A DNA stretch of 64,000 nt, taken from Agaricus subrufescens. Taxonomy: Eukaryota > Basidiomycota > Agaricomycetes > Agaricales > Agaricaceae. This document shows, in pieces, positions 12,036 to 23,423 of the stretch. The DNA lies in the NCBI GenBank assembly GCA_029945375.1, contig CM057061.1:1550001-1614000 (forward strand), in the 5' to 3' direction. The first letter of the stretch is position 1; every line of letters begins with the position of its first letter. A program made the position numbers and the translations under genes. The notes beneath the pieces were generated by a model. It was given only the letters and a program-made list of their open reading frames with translations. It had not been told where the DNA came from and searched no databases.

Positions 12036-13379
12036 CTAAGATCTACTTTTCCTAAGGGCTTCTAATTCCGCCAGCAGTGTCTGCTTGGCACTCTCCGATG
12101 CTGCTAACGCCGCTGCAGTACTAGCAACGACACACTCCCTCTCCATGAGCCTTTCCTCGGCCTCTACCCGTGCTTTTTCTGCGGCTTCGAGGTTCTGAGC
12201 AAGAGCGAACGCTGACGTCCGTTTAGCGATGACTAGTTGTGTCATTAATGATTGGAACTGGTTCACAAGGCTTCCACATTGGTCCAACACATCCCTCCTC
12301 ATTCGGTCGGAGGCAAAATGAATGGCCGCAGAAGAGCCCGTGGCTTGCTGTGCTAGGATCAGGACGTAAGCGTCGGTCTCAAGTGCCAACCTTTCAGCCT
12401 AGTGGTCAAAGTATGTCAAAAGCCGTGTCGTGCTACACAAAGAAAATGTGGCCTAACTCGAGAGATGATTAAAGGTAACTCGCGGTTATATCTGGTGGTC
12501 GCGGCCGAAGCGTCTGTAAGAGGTTGTCGTTTTGTGTTCTGTCGTACTATTCCTGTCATACCTAAGCCTTTTATTTGGATGAAAAGAGACCATGACTCAC
12601 TGTGAACCGTGTTGCCTCTCATCACACCCTCGACGATACCAAAGTTGGTAGCTCTCTCCCTAGCAGTTAGCCGGGTGCTTCTGTGGTGCTGCACCGCGTC
12701 TTGATCACTACCTTCCCCTGCAGTATCTTCTTCATCATTCTCGGGCTCTCCTATCTGAGCCACTGGGCCGGCGTGCGATGCTTCAGATTGGCCCAACAGA
12801 GCAGGATCGATGACGTTCAGATCATTGGTAGCGAGGGCGGTAGATTCCGTCGTGGTGTGATTCCAACTTTGGGGATTCTCGAGTGACGGTTGCAGAGCGC
12901 CGGAATCGTGACTACTGCTCGCGGGGAGAGTCTCCTGCGAGTTGAATGAGTTTCGTTGTTACAACTTTCCAGGGGCTAACACGTACCGGAATCGACACAC
13001 TGCCAGCTGGTAAAACGGTCAGGGCATCGAGACTGACGGCAGCGTCACTCTGATTACGCAAGAAAGGAATCAGAGCGGTTAGAAACAGTATTCTGCGCGA
13101 CAAACCTCTGCGCCGGGGACAACGATGCGTCTCTTCAAACAGGCACACGTCGACTTTAATGGCATACCGGGTCACTTGTGACATCTTCTGGGTGCCCGAG
13201 TTGACGGTAAGGGTGCAGCTTGAGTTGATCTGGGACGTTTGCTCAATCTTTTGTTTTGAGCAGGCGCCATGGAGGGTAGTGGAGGCTAATGTAGAGAGTG
13301 TTGAACTAGATAGTGAGCTGTAAAGGGAGTTGAGTACTAGAATACTGGACTTCCGCGTGGTTGCCACGTAGAAAGGCAT
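12036..13379 (-). CDS. KDZ1 hypothetical protein with C-terminal coiled coil
   Basis: Unrecognised minus-strand gene. The first exon starts M-P-F-Y-V-A-T-T-R-K (ATG at 13379) and contains a T-R-Y-A-I-K-V-D-V-C-L-F-E-E-T-H-R-C stretch; exon joins inside it are uncertain. A large middle exon (about 12600-12961) stays open and is acidic, with E-P-E-N-D-E-E-D-T-A-G-E-G. The last exon (to 12036) is alanine-rich heptad coiled coil: A-E-K-A-R-V-E-A-E-E-R-L-M-E-R-E and L-L-A-E-L-E-A-L-R-K-S-R-S at the end. Its start is only 19 bp from that of the divergent transposase gene, so the two probably share a promoter, or one start is wrong. It may be a partner of the transposase; no function can be assigned. 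Confidence 0.5.
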
Positions 13380-13398
13380 CTCATCTTACCTTCCTGAT

Positions 13399-16300
13399 AT
13401 GCCTGGTCCGAAACACCGTCGCCTTATGACGCCTCCTCCTAGTGTCCATATAACACTTCAACGCCCTCTGGATGTACCAATTAATATGGCAGTGCAATCG
13501 GAAAGTGTGCCAAATCCTTCACCTCAGAAGAAGCGGCGCCTACACGTATCCATTCGTTCAAGGCCATCGTCTGATGCACGGGAACTCTCCAACCAGGCCA
13601 ACGGAGCGGAGATGGTGCGGGACCTAGCCAGAGTGTCGCCAGACTTGCATGCGGGAGGTAGCTTTGAAGATGTTGGGGGGGGAATGCTCTTGGACTCTCC
13701 GGGCGACGAGATAGAGAGATGGCCGTTCGGTACTGAAGGGATGCTGTCACAGCCAGATGAAAGCATCGCCACAGATGCTTATGAGGTGTTTGCAGAAGCC
13801 GTAATGGCGGAGGCGATCCCCTTTTACCAACTGGCTCTGGACCTCTACGTTGTTACAGGTTGGGACACGAAGTCGGCAAAGAGAACGGTGAGTATGCGCA
13901 CCTGTATCCTGTTCCTTATTCTGACCTATCCTTCCCCAGCACTATTGGTATCACATTCAGATGGATAGAAGCGAAGGCGGGGACGTCTTTCCTGTATGTT
14001 ACTGCCCCGCTGCCAAAGAAAGGGACACATGCGTTCACCAACGTTACCTGAGTGAGGAGGGACCGTTGAATAGTTTGATTCCTGAAGGTTCGTACAGTCT
14101 TGCAGGGCCTACAAGGTCTAATTGGAATACGCAGGTCCCATCAAACCCGTGATATTGTTTTGGAGAGATCTCGTTGACGATGGAGACTGGGTCAACATCT
14201 TCTCAGTTTGTATTGAGGGTGCCCCTTCCATGGCGAAGAATAGGGTAGTGGTGACCTATGTGGGTGCCGATACAGGATTTGGCAACTGGAGATGCTCGCG
14301 AGATGGAAACAATCACTGTGGTCATGTAGCAAAGTGCCAGGTTTACCTGGGCCTGCTTCTCACGGCGAACCACAGCGATCACGATTATAATATCGTTGTA
14401 ACCGGTGAGACTAAGGATATACCTGGTCATACAGCATGCTGAAACGTTGATAGAACCCGTGAACTCATTGGCCGCCAAGGGAGGCTATGGCTGTGTTTCA
14501 CATTTACCTATAATGGTGTCCGACTGGGCACGCATGCCATTGGATTGCGCACTTTACCAGGATCCTCCGCCAGTCGAAAGCGTCCCAAATCCCATTCCAT
14601 TGACACAGGCCGGGCGGTGCAAGTGTGGCCATCCGTTTCTTCCAGGCTCTGATGTCTTTGAGAAACCATGCACCGTATTTACATTAGTCCGACCTCTTTC
14701 GACCCGGGTTCAACTTCAGAAGTGCCCTAACTGCCTATCCCTTCGTTATCCAAGCAAAGCTATTGGCCCCGACTGTCGTGAAATTGGAATTTTTAACTAC
14801 AACAACACGCTACTGTTTTCCCATGATCTTCTCGACGAGTACACCTCCGCTTTCACTTCGTCAGAGACTCCCTTCAGTGCATGGATCAAGCTTGTTGTTC
14901 GGAGGTACCACAAATGGTCCAAACCTGCAGTGCCATCGTTTGTCGAGGAATCTGTTTTTCGACATGTGTGGTTCGGATATGTCGAGTTGCTGGATTTTTC
15001 TAATGACTTGGTATGCCCCCGATGTGGGCCTACTCCCGAGACGATAATTTGGGATGGAGTTACATTGGCCTATAACAAAAAGCAAGTACTAAATTCGATT
15101 TACCCACCAACATCCAAACATTCCGATGCACTTGTTCGAGACCGCCATTATCCCAAGAAACAATATTTCATTGAAAATGCTCATTTGAGGAAATTACTTT
15201 CTTCAGTAATGGGTGCGCCACTTTCTCTTCAGAATATACTTTCAAGGGACCACAATGTAAGTCTTTAAATTTTGTTTCTGGGCATGTTCTAAAACATAGA
15301 TTATAGGTAGAAATTGATCCGATGATTGATGCAAGTGTCATTGATACAGTGATTCAGAAGCTCAGTGATCTTGAAGAAGCAATACGACTGAGCAGTGAAA
15401 AATGCGAAGGTTTAAAGGATCTTTTGATTAGTTATTATGGATCATCGCAACTTAGGATGAAGGGTGAGCCAGCAGTCGAGGTCAGAAAGTTTTTCTTGCA
15501 GGTAAGTTTTATACTAAGGTTTGTGATACACGTCATCTAAATTAAGAACAGATAGCAACAAATGAGTCATGCCTCCAGGTTGTTAATCAAACAGGATTGA
15601 AAGCTCTACAGTGCTTTCTCAACACTCCATCTCATGCTACCCTACACAGACTATCACCAATCCCCTCATTATATCACCTAGCTAGTCATCAGTGGACACA
15701 AAATAACCAGTTTTCTCATGAACTGCTGGTGGCTTTTGAATGGATTAGGAAAAGAGCAGAAGATGTCCTTTACAACTCTATCAATCGTGATGAGTCCCTT
15801 CCAATTCAAGTTGATTGTAACACTATTGTTGATGGTGGTTGGAAAAAGGTATTGTTTTCTATTTTTGAGACTATATCAGTGTTCTGAGTTTTTTTACTAG
15901 AGTGGCTGCAAATATAGCTTACCACAGATACGACACCGACCTCAATATCCAAACATGCCTACCGATGTTTCAAAAGAGCCAAAGGAGCGTGGTGGTTTGT
16001 GTAACAAGTTCTACAGTGAATATGGTGAGAACAAGCTTACAGGAGGGATAATGGCTGCATGGTGCACCCACAGTGTTTGCTATGGCTTTCATTTTATTCC
16101 AGAAAGTGAGGGCCGCAATGATGTTTTTTCAGCTCTTGTTACACGTTGGCCCAAGGCGCCAAAGTATGTGATTTATGATTTTGCATGTCAATTGGCACCA
16201 TACTGCAGAGCAAGAGAACCCGAGTTCTTTGCAGAGACCACTTTCCTCATTGATGACTTCCATGCACTAGGTCATACACGGTGTTCTACTGCATTTTTTC

Positions 16301-16482
16301 TCAAAACACATGCTCAGACACAACCAGTGCTTGGTAGAATCAATTCAAGTGCAGCAGAATGTGGAAATGGTGGTCTCTCAAAAATCCGTAAATCTCTTCG
16401 TTACATGGGTCAAGATAGAGCAATCTTGTACACATCAGTCTTTCTTTCAATTTGGAACCGCCTTAAAATCTTGAGGATGTAA
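13399..16482 (+). CDS. KDZ1 transposase-like protein with CxC5/CxC6-type cysteine clusters
   Basis: Splicing 13399-13887, 13940-14087, 14135-14397, 14435-15256, 15307-15501, 15552-15848, 15901-16482 gives an uninterrupted 931-aa protein. Order: Ser/Pro-rich basic N-terminus; a zinc-knuckle-like W-R-C-S-R-D-G-N-N-H-C-G-H; cysteine clusters C-K-C-G-H, Q-K-C-P-N-C and C-P-R-C-G-P-x-P-E; then a catalytic-looking part with M-A-A-W-C-T-H-S-V-C-Y-G-F-H, Y-D-F-A-C-Q-L, I-D-D-F-H-A-L-G-H-T-R-C and S-S-A-A-E-C-G-N. This arrangement is what is known from proteins annotated as KDZ-transposase-associated CxC5/CxC6 in Agaricomycetes. The Asp of YDFACQ and the Glu of SAAEC are candidate RNase-H-fold catalytic residues. 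The stop is ~60 bp before the right repeat array. Intact, so possibly active. Confidence 0.82.
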
Positions 16483-16539
16483 AATATATACACATTCATC
16501 ATATGTATGCTATGTCTTTGGTTAGTTTGAATGGTGACA

Positions 16540-18646
16540 ATATTGGGGTACTGTCATGCTCTTGCTGTACTCTCTGCCTATGACTGGACACAGTACAATA
16601 ATACTATCATCACTTGCTAGGGAGAGCATAATTATACTCTCTGTGTTGAAGCACGACAATATCATGATACTGTCACATTGTTGAACTGAGAGTACAATTG
16701 TACTCTCTGCCTATGACTAGACACAGTACGATAATACTGTCATCACTTGCTAGGAAGAGTACAATTATACTCTCTGTGTTGAAGGATGACAATATTATGA
16801 TACTGTCACATTGTTGAACAGAGAGTACAATTGTACTCTCTACCTATGACAGGACACAGTACAATGATACTGTCACCACTTGCTAGGGAGAGTACAATTA
16901 TACTCTCTGTGTTGAAGGATGACAATATCATGATACTGTCATGCTCTTGCACTGAGAGTACAATTGTACTCTCTGCCTATGACTGGACACAGTACAATGA
17001 TACTGTCATCACTTGCCAGGGAGAGTATAATTATACTCTCTGTGCTGAAGCACAACAATATCATGATACTGTCACATTGTCGAACTGAGAGTACAATTGT
17101 ACTCTCTGCCTATGACTTGACACAGTACAATAATACTATTGTCACTTGCTAGGGAGAGTATAATTATACTCTCTGTGCTGAAGCACAACAATATCATGAT
17201 ACTGTCACATTGTTGAACTGAGAGTACAATTGTACTCTCTGCCTATGACTGCACACAGTACAATAATACTATCGTCACTTGCTAGGGAGAGTATAATTAT
17301 ACTCTCTGTGTTGAATGAGGACAATATCATGATACTGTCACATTGTCAAACTGAGAGTACAATTGTACTCTCTGCCTATGACTGCACACAGTACAATAAT
17401 ACTATCGTCACTTGCTAGGGAGAGTATAATTATACTCTCTGTGTTGAACGATGACAATATCATGATACTGTCACATTGTCAAACTGAGAGTACAATTGTA
17501 CTCTCTGCCTATGACTTGACACAGTACAATAATACTATTATCTTTTGCTAGAGAGAGTATAATTATACTCTCTGTGCTGAAGCACAACAATATCATGATA
17601 CTGTCACATTGTTGCACTGAGAGTACAATTGTACTCTCTGCCTATGACTGCACACAGTACAATAATACTATCGTCACTTGCCAGGGAGAGTATAATTATA
17701 CTCTCAGTGCTGAATGATGACAATATCATGATACTGTCACATTGTTGAACTGAGAGTACAATTGTACTCTCTACCTATGACTGCACACAGTACAATAATA
17801 CTATCATCACTTGCTAGGGAGAGTATAATTATACTCTCTGTGCTGAAGCACAACAATATCATGATACTGTCACATTGTTGAACAGAGAGTACAATTGTAC
17901 TCTCTGCCTATGACTGGACACAGTACAATGATACTGTCGTCACTTGCCAGGGAGAGTATAATTATACTCTCTGTGTTGAAGCACAACAATATCATGATAC
18001 TGTCACATTGTCAATCTGAGAGTACAATTGTACTCTCTACCTATGACTGCACACAGTACAATAATACTATTATCTCTTGCTAGGGAGAGTATAATTATAC
18101 TCTCTGTGCTGAAGTATGACAATATCATGATACTGTCACATTGTTGCACTGAGAGTACAATTGTACTCTCTGCCTATGACTTGACACAGTACAATGATAC
18201 TATTATCTTTTGCTAGAGAGAGTATAATTATACTCTCTGTGCTGAAGCACAACAATATCATGATACTGTCACATTGTTGCACTGAGAGTACAATTGTACT
18301 CTGTGCCTATGACAGGACACAGTACAATGGTACTGTCATCTCCTGCCAGGGAGACTCTCTGTGTTGCAAGGTGACAATATCATGGTACTGTCAGGTGGTA
18401 CAATGATACTGTCATCTCCTGCTAGAGAGAGTACAATCATACTCTCTGTGTTGAGGGATAACAATATCATGGTACTGTCATGTCCTTGCACTGAGAGTAT
18501 CACTGTACTCTCTGTCTATGAAGGGACATAGCCACATTGAAGGGTGACAATCCTTGCACTGAGAGTATCATCATACTCTCTGCCCATGAAGGGATACAGT
18601 ACAATGATACTCAGTACTCTGGTACCATCAATTAATTACATTAATC
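16540..18646. repeat. KDZ1 right subterminal satellite, 133-bp period
   Basis: About 15 tandem units of 133 bp, each containing the perfect palindromes GAGAGTACAATTGTACTCTC and GAGAGTATAATTATACTCTC plus spacers with CACAGTACAATAATACT and ATCATGATACTGTCA. Homogeneous in the middle, decaying after ~18340. Repeated 60-70 aa open frames at 133-bp offsets are artefacts of the repeat. The array lies between the transposase stop and the right terminal repeat, and shares half-sites with the left array. Confidence 0.9.
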
Positions 18647-18751
18647 TTCATCAATGTGTAGGGGCCGTGAGAGTCAGACACACGACCCCGCGTGAGGAGT
18701 TGTGACAACCGGGCGTGTGATGCTCATGCGTATTTCAACCATCACCTATGC
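18647..18751 (-). repeat. KDZ1 right terminal inverted repeat
   Basis: Reverse complement of the left terminal repeat at 4385-4490, including GACCCCGCGTGAGGAGTT and GACAACCGGGCGTG. The outermost ~30 bp are more diverged (CATAGG here against CAGGGG). Confidence 0.8.
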
Positions 18752-18761
18752 GGTATAACCG
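18752..18761 (+). repeat. Target-site duplication of KDZ1, right copy
   Basis: GGTATAACCG, identical and in the same orientation as 4375-4384. Confidence 0.8.
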
Positions 18762-19395
18762 ATATGTTATCGGCAAGCAATATTGTCTGCTCTGTGATGC
18801 TTATTCAAGTTTTACGTGAAAGGCTCTCGATATTCGGATTACTAACCCTTATATTATGGTCAATGTGTATCTTACATGAATGTGCAAGTTTTGCGCATTA
18901 AAAAATGACGTTTTCCGAGGGAGTCCATCGTCAGGTCAATTTATGAAGTATTATCATTGAACCTTTGAACACCTGTCTCGACGAAAAAAAACCAATAAGG
19001 GGTGGTGTTGATGGCAAGGGGTTGTTGAGCTTGGCATAATAGATCAGCGCAATGAGCCTGAGTCAAATTTAGGGTCCCTGATGCAGAGTAAGTGTGAGGG
19101 GTGGGCAGGAGCGCTAATATGCCATCGTGCCAAACGCAGTTAGTTGGTATCCGGGAAGAGGAGTCACATCGTGATGCGTGACACTCTGCTTAACCGCTGT
19201 CCAGCACCAAAAATCATATCTGTTTTCCAGCCATCAGGGTTCTATTCTGCTGTTGATAACTGGTCTGGGGAGCTTGAGCCTAGCGTAGCGCACAGAGATC
19301 GGAACACGAGGCAAGTCAGACTATACATGGCCAGATGAACTGAACAGCTTGACACTGCCGGTTTTGTGACTGAAAGTATGATATCGAGCCAAATT
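18762..19395. other. NLR1-NLR2 intergenic region
   Basis: Continuation of the NLR1 3' flank after KDZ1, then the NLR2 upstream region. A GAGGAGTCAC-TCGTGATGCGTGAC-like segment near 19158 recurs upstream of NLR3 (near 23090), so the duplicated unit includes several hundred bp of promoter. I see no gene. Confidence 0.5.
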
Positions 19396-19408
19396 GTCAC
19401 CAGCGCCT
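19396..19408 (+). promoter_or_regulatory. Cluster-wide promoter motif, NLR2 copy
   Basis: GTCACCAGCGCCT, 43 bp before the ATG, preceded by TGTGACTGAAAGTATGAT, which is also seen upstream of NLR3 and NLR5. Confidence 0.5.
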
Positions 19409-19451
19409 AGTCTTCCCTTCTCTCACCCCCATCACAGTTCCCTGAACATCG

Positions 19452-21886
19452 ATGTCATTGCCCGCCCCCTCCCTTGTCGATCGTACAAAGCGGTGGGTGA
19501 AGCTTTTGACCCGGCGGTCTCGAACCCCTGCAATTCATCCTGATGAGAAGTTCGGTGGAGGTACGCTGACCTTCCTATTATCAACTATCACTATCATCAA
19601 CGTCCTGATGTGGCAACTAGGATTTTTCACCAACGCACAGGGCTTCAACTTACACGGCGGCAACTTTGGTCACGAAGTCAATGTCCGTAACATAATCAAT
19701 GAGTTGAAAATCAATTACATCAATGATGTCGTATCGAACAAACAAGCAGGTATGTACTCATCGTCATCGCACTCATGGGGTGGGGCAATCAATTTCTCTA
19801 CCAGTTTTCGAATTATTGGAGCCATATACGTGCCTCGATGCAACCAAAGACTCCAGCGCCCGATACCCACCACCAAAGTGCCATCATGGAACACGACTGA
19901 AGATCAGGGAGAGACTCACCCGATGGCTCACTGTTGAGTATGACGAGTGGAAGATGATGTGGGTCCGTGGCTCCGCTGGGACAGGCAAGTCGGCCGTCGC
20001 TCAGTCATTTGGTGATACTTGCGGGGAGGAAAAGAGACATGGAGCATCTTATTTCTTCTCCCGGAGTGCCGGTCGAAACAAACTGGAAACTGTCGTACCA
20101 ACAATTGTATGCCAGCTTGCTACGACTATCCCAGAATACCGATCCCTCATCGGACACCAGCTCGCGAACAACCCATTTTTACTGCGACAATCTCCTCCTG
20201 TCCAGTTCCGAGAGCTCATAGTGGAACCATTCATGACCCTCCAACATCAAAATCCCCGACAGCCAATCGCCATTATACTGGATGGTCTTGATGAATGTGA
20301 GGGAGAGAAAGATCAACTAGAGATTCTTGAAATGATCACTGCTGCTATCCGGACGAACCCCGATCTCCCACTTCGGTGGCTGCTCTTCAGTCGCCCCGAA
20401 GCTCACCTCAAAAATGCGTTCTCACGAAATCTGCTATGTGGACGTGAGGAGCTCGTTATTGATGCGGAATGTCGAGAGGATGTGGAGCACTTCGTTAGAG
20501 ATAGGCTCGTCAAAATTCAAAACGCGTATAGTGATGTTACACCTGCCGATTGGCCTTCCGCAGATCGGCTGCAAGAGCTCCTTGATGCTGTCTCTGGCCT
20601 CTTTGTTTTCGCGTCGACGTGCCTTAATTTCATCGACGACCCCGACAAAGCCAACCCACCTTCTCAACTCGACTCTCTATTAGCCTTCATGCGCCGTTCT
20701 CAAGCTGTTGTGTCCAGAAACCCTCTTGCAGTGCTTGACCTTCTGTATTCCCAGATCCTTGAAAGGATACCACCTGATGTGTATAAAACGACCAGGCGAA
20801 TTTTAACGTACATGTCTCACCGAGATAAAGTCGATTCCAAAGACTGCCTTGACTCGGCCCAGGCACTGTCCAATTTTCTTCGGCTCGACCGACAAACGTT
20901 TTATGTCGCTGCGCGTGGCCTTCACTCCGTCACGAGCATACCGGACCCTGAGGAAGCTGATAAATCTCAGATACGATTTTATCATGCATCATTCCAGGAC
21001 TTTCTCATTGATCCTAACCGTTCTGGAAAATTTTGCATCAACGAGCAAGATGCGGTAGCTAATATTGTACCATTATGTGTGTATTGGTGTGAAGTTGACA
21101 CCACTCTCTTTCACGCTGACGATGGTAAGCCCCATTTGAAAGTAATCCCTTCTAAAAAGCGCATTTACCATTTCCAGGATGGAATTTTGGTTATAGTCAT
21201 CTTCATGAACATCGGAGTCTATCTGATTTAAGCTGGGTGTCGGCAGACAACGGGAGTCGGATTTCTCAATCAATTGCAAGGTTCTTTGAAGATAGTGTAC
21301 TAGATGGCGTTTTCCCTCTGCGATGGGATTGCCAAGACCAAGATTTTCTCTCCCGACTTTCTAACACCGATTTCAGATCCTGGGCGCCTGCTTATCTTTA
21401 TTACATTGCCCTTATTTGCCGGCTTGTAAGTTTATTCTCAATTTCCTCTGATTTCCTTTTGACTCAACTAGTCATCTATATACAGGATCCCTCAACTGTA
21501 ATTGTGCGTGTAGAACCATCCACCGCAACGGACCAACAGCTCCTCGATTATATGAATCTTGTGATAAAAAATGGGATTGCCAAACCTGCTAACCTCCCTC
21601 TTAGACAATTAAAGGTAGGTTCGTTCACTCAACGTGCTGGCGTACTCTAAACTTTTACTAGGACATCCTCGATGGCAAATGGATTCGAGATTATTTTTTT
21701 ATTGGGCATGGTATCAAATCGGTGATTGTATGGAGAACAAAGTCAGCCACTTCAACGTGGTGGTGTATCCACTCCCTTCGCTGTGACCAGGTACCTTCGG
21801 AAGCGCAAATATCTGAATATACTGACTATCTCCGTCAAATTGGGTGGGGCGAGGCGGAAGCCAAGGCACAGATCAAACAAGGATAG
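19452..21886 (+). CDS. NLR2: NACHT-domain STAND NTPase
   Basis: Splicing 19452-19560, 19621-19749, 19805-21124, 21178-21425, 21486-21614, 21662-21886 gives 719 aa with no stop. Leader M-S-L-P-A-P-S-L-V-D-R-T-K-R-W; exon 2 with N-A-Q-G-F-N-L-H-G-G-N-F-G-H-E-V and V-R-N-I-I-N-E-L; Walker A GSAGTGKSAV; Walker B IAIILDGLDECEG; HASFQDFLIDPNRSG; C-terminal domain ending in Q-G. Nearly the same protein as NLR3 through the NACHT part (shared E-K-x-Q-L-E-I-L-E-M-I-T-A-A-I-R-T-N-P), so the two are the youngest pair or are being homogenised. Exon 4 is 6-9 bp longer than in the other copies. Predicted cytosolic nucleotide-driven switch protein; trigger and output unknown. Confidence 0.88.
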
Positions 21887-23366
21887 ACCGGTGATTGGGA
21901 GAGTTACTGAGGACTCATCATCGTTTTTTTGAAGTATAATCCATTTCTGCCATATGTGTATTTACGTGACCACGTTCCCGAGTAACGATCTGTTATACAA
22001 GTGTATCACCACAATTTTTTTCTTAGTCTAGCCCAACTCTAAGTAGGGTTTTCCGGTATGTTGTCGATGGTAATGAACCAGACAGCATACTTCTCAGCTA
22101 AGAATGCTGTGATACTGTCATGCTTGGCTGGTGTCGGTGAAGATGTTGGCGAGGATATCTGAGAAGTCTATCTATATTTAACATCAACAAGCAATCTCGA
22201 ATATGAACACGGTCTCAGAAGCACACCATAATCCCTCACGTCCACGATGTCCCAGGAGGTATCAACGTTACTTACATATCACAGATCCTGACAGTCAACC
22301 CACTTATCTCTGCCGCTCGAACCATCAACTTCCTTTTTGAAAATGACAGCTGCTTTTATTCATTCATACTGTCAATTGAATTTTTTGGTTTTGTTTTGGA
22401 CAGTTATTCATTTTGGAGACCCTAAGTTTTACATATGATAACAAAATGTGGATCAGTTGTAACGTGCGCCTATTTGCCTAATGTAGTCCTCAACCCGTGC
22501 GGGCTCGGTTCGACTCAGCCTGGCCTGCAGTGGGCGGGCTTGGGCTCGGCTCAGGCCTGAAGCCCGAGCCCACACTTCACTATGTTCGGGTCGCAGGAAG
22601 AATTATGGTAACGTTTGGAGTTAATATTGTGATCCGATGGGAAGAAACTGTAATAGAATTAGATCGGTCGTACCCATAACTCAAGAGTTGTTTTATATGT
22701 CGGTTCTGTGAGAAAGATGCGGAGCCAAGTAAGTAAAGAACGTTCGAGACGAACTTCGGGCTAGTAAAAGAGGTAACGCAATTGCTATTGAACGGATGAG
22801 CGGAATGTTAAAAAGCGAAAGGGGAGGAAAGGCCTCTACTGACGAAATGAGAATAGGCAAGCCTTGATATAATAGGAACACTGACTCCGGATGGTTTGAG
22901 CGGTCCTATTTGGTAAGGACTTGAGCTTGACGCGATAAATCAACACATGTGGCTAGGGTTAAATCTAGCGTCTTTGAAACGGTAGAGTAGGTGGGAGAGG
23001 TGAACGAGGGTCCGAGTCTTAGCCTGCCACCGTGCTGACTACAGCTTACTTGGGATCACAGATCATTTCGCTATGCAGTCACGAGAAGAGGAGTCACCTC
23101 GTGACGCGTGACCCAATGATCTACATCATACGACGTCCTGACTCCTCTGGGATTTGGACACATCTGAGCATTGTCCTGCAACCCAAGCCGTTTTCATTTT
23201 TCTCCCGTCATACTTCTTGGCTCGGGAAGCTCGAGCTTCATATGGCCCAGCTGCATCGTAACACAAGTCTAATTATGATAAAATCAACAACTCAACAACT
23301 CAACAGGAAGGTCAGTTTTGTTACAGAAAGCGCTGTGACTGCGAAAGTATGATACTGAGCCAAAGT
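21887..23366. other. NLR2-NLR3 intergenic region
   Basis: No supported gene. It contains a small GC-rich hairpin at 22542-22571 and, near 22108, GTGATACTGTCATGCTT, which recalls the spacer of the KDZ1 satellite but is too short to interpret. The last ~350 bp resemble the NLR2 upstream region. Confidence 0.5.
22542..22571. repeat. GC-rich inverted repeat (hairpin)
   Basis: GGGCTCGG and CCGAGCCC face each other across a short loop; the surrounding 22500-22571 is GGGCTCGG/GGGCTTGG rich. Could be a small repeat remnant. Confidence 0.45.
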
Positions 23367-23379
23367 GTCACAAGCGCCT
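23367..23379 (+). promoter_or_regulatory. Cluster-wide promoter motif, NLR3 copy
   Basis: GTCACAAGCGCCT (one change), 44 bp before the ATG, preceded by GCTGTGACTGCGAAAGTATG. Confidence 0.5.
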
Positions 23380-23423
23380 AGTCTTCCCTTCTTCTCTAAC
23401 CCATCACCGTTCCTTGAGCATCA

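Larger units (their letters stand above)
4385..18751 (+). mobile_element. KDZ1: ~14.4 kb Kyakuja-Dileera-Zisupton DNA transposon
   Basis: Defined by three independent signs: flanking direct repeats GGTATAACCG, imperfect terminal inverted repeats of about 105 bp (4385-4490 and 18647-18751), and palindromic subterminal arrays inside both ends. It carries a complete KDZ-type transposase gene at 13399-16482 and two minus-strand genes (6107-8467, 12036-13379) of unknown function. The inverted repeats include ACGCATGAGC, CACGCCCGGTTGTCA and AACTCCTCACGCGGGGTCGT. KDZ elements are a known fungal/animal superfamily; this copy was recognised from its protein and ends. The transposase reads open and the ends match, so it may be recent and perhaps autonomous. 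Confidence 0.85.

Noticed and set aside
16831..18406. Series of 62-85 aa open frames at 133-bp offsets
   Set aside because: They are the same repeat translated again and again; the sequence is palindromic satellite DNA, not a peptide gene family.
16540..18646. CRISPR-like array
   Set aside because: Units are 133-bp near-identical tandem copies without unique spacers, in a eukaryotic transposon.
22497..22679. 60-aa frame over the GC-rich hairpin
   Set aside because: Short, repeat-derived and without support from paralogous intergenic regions.
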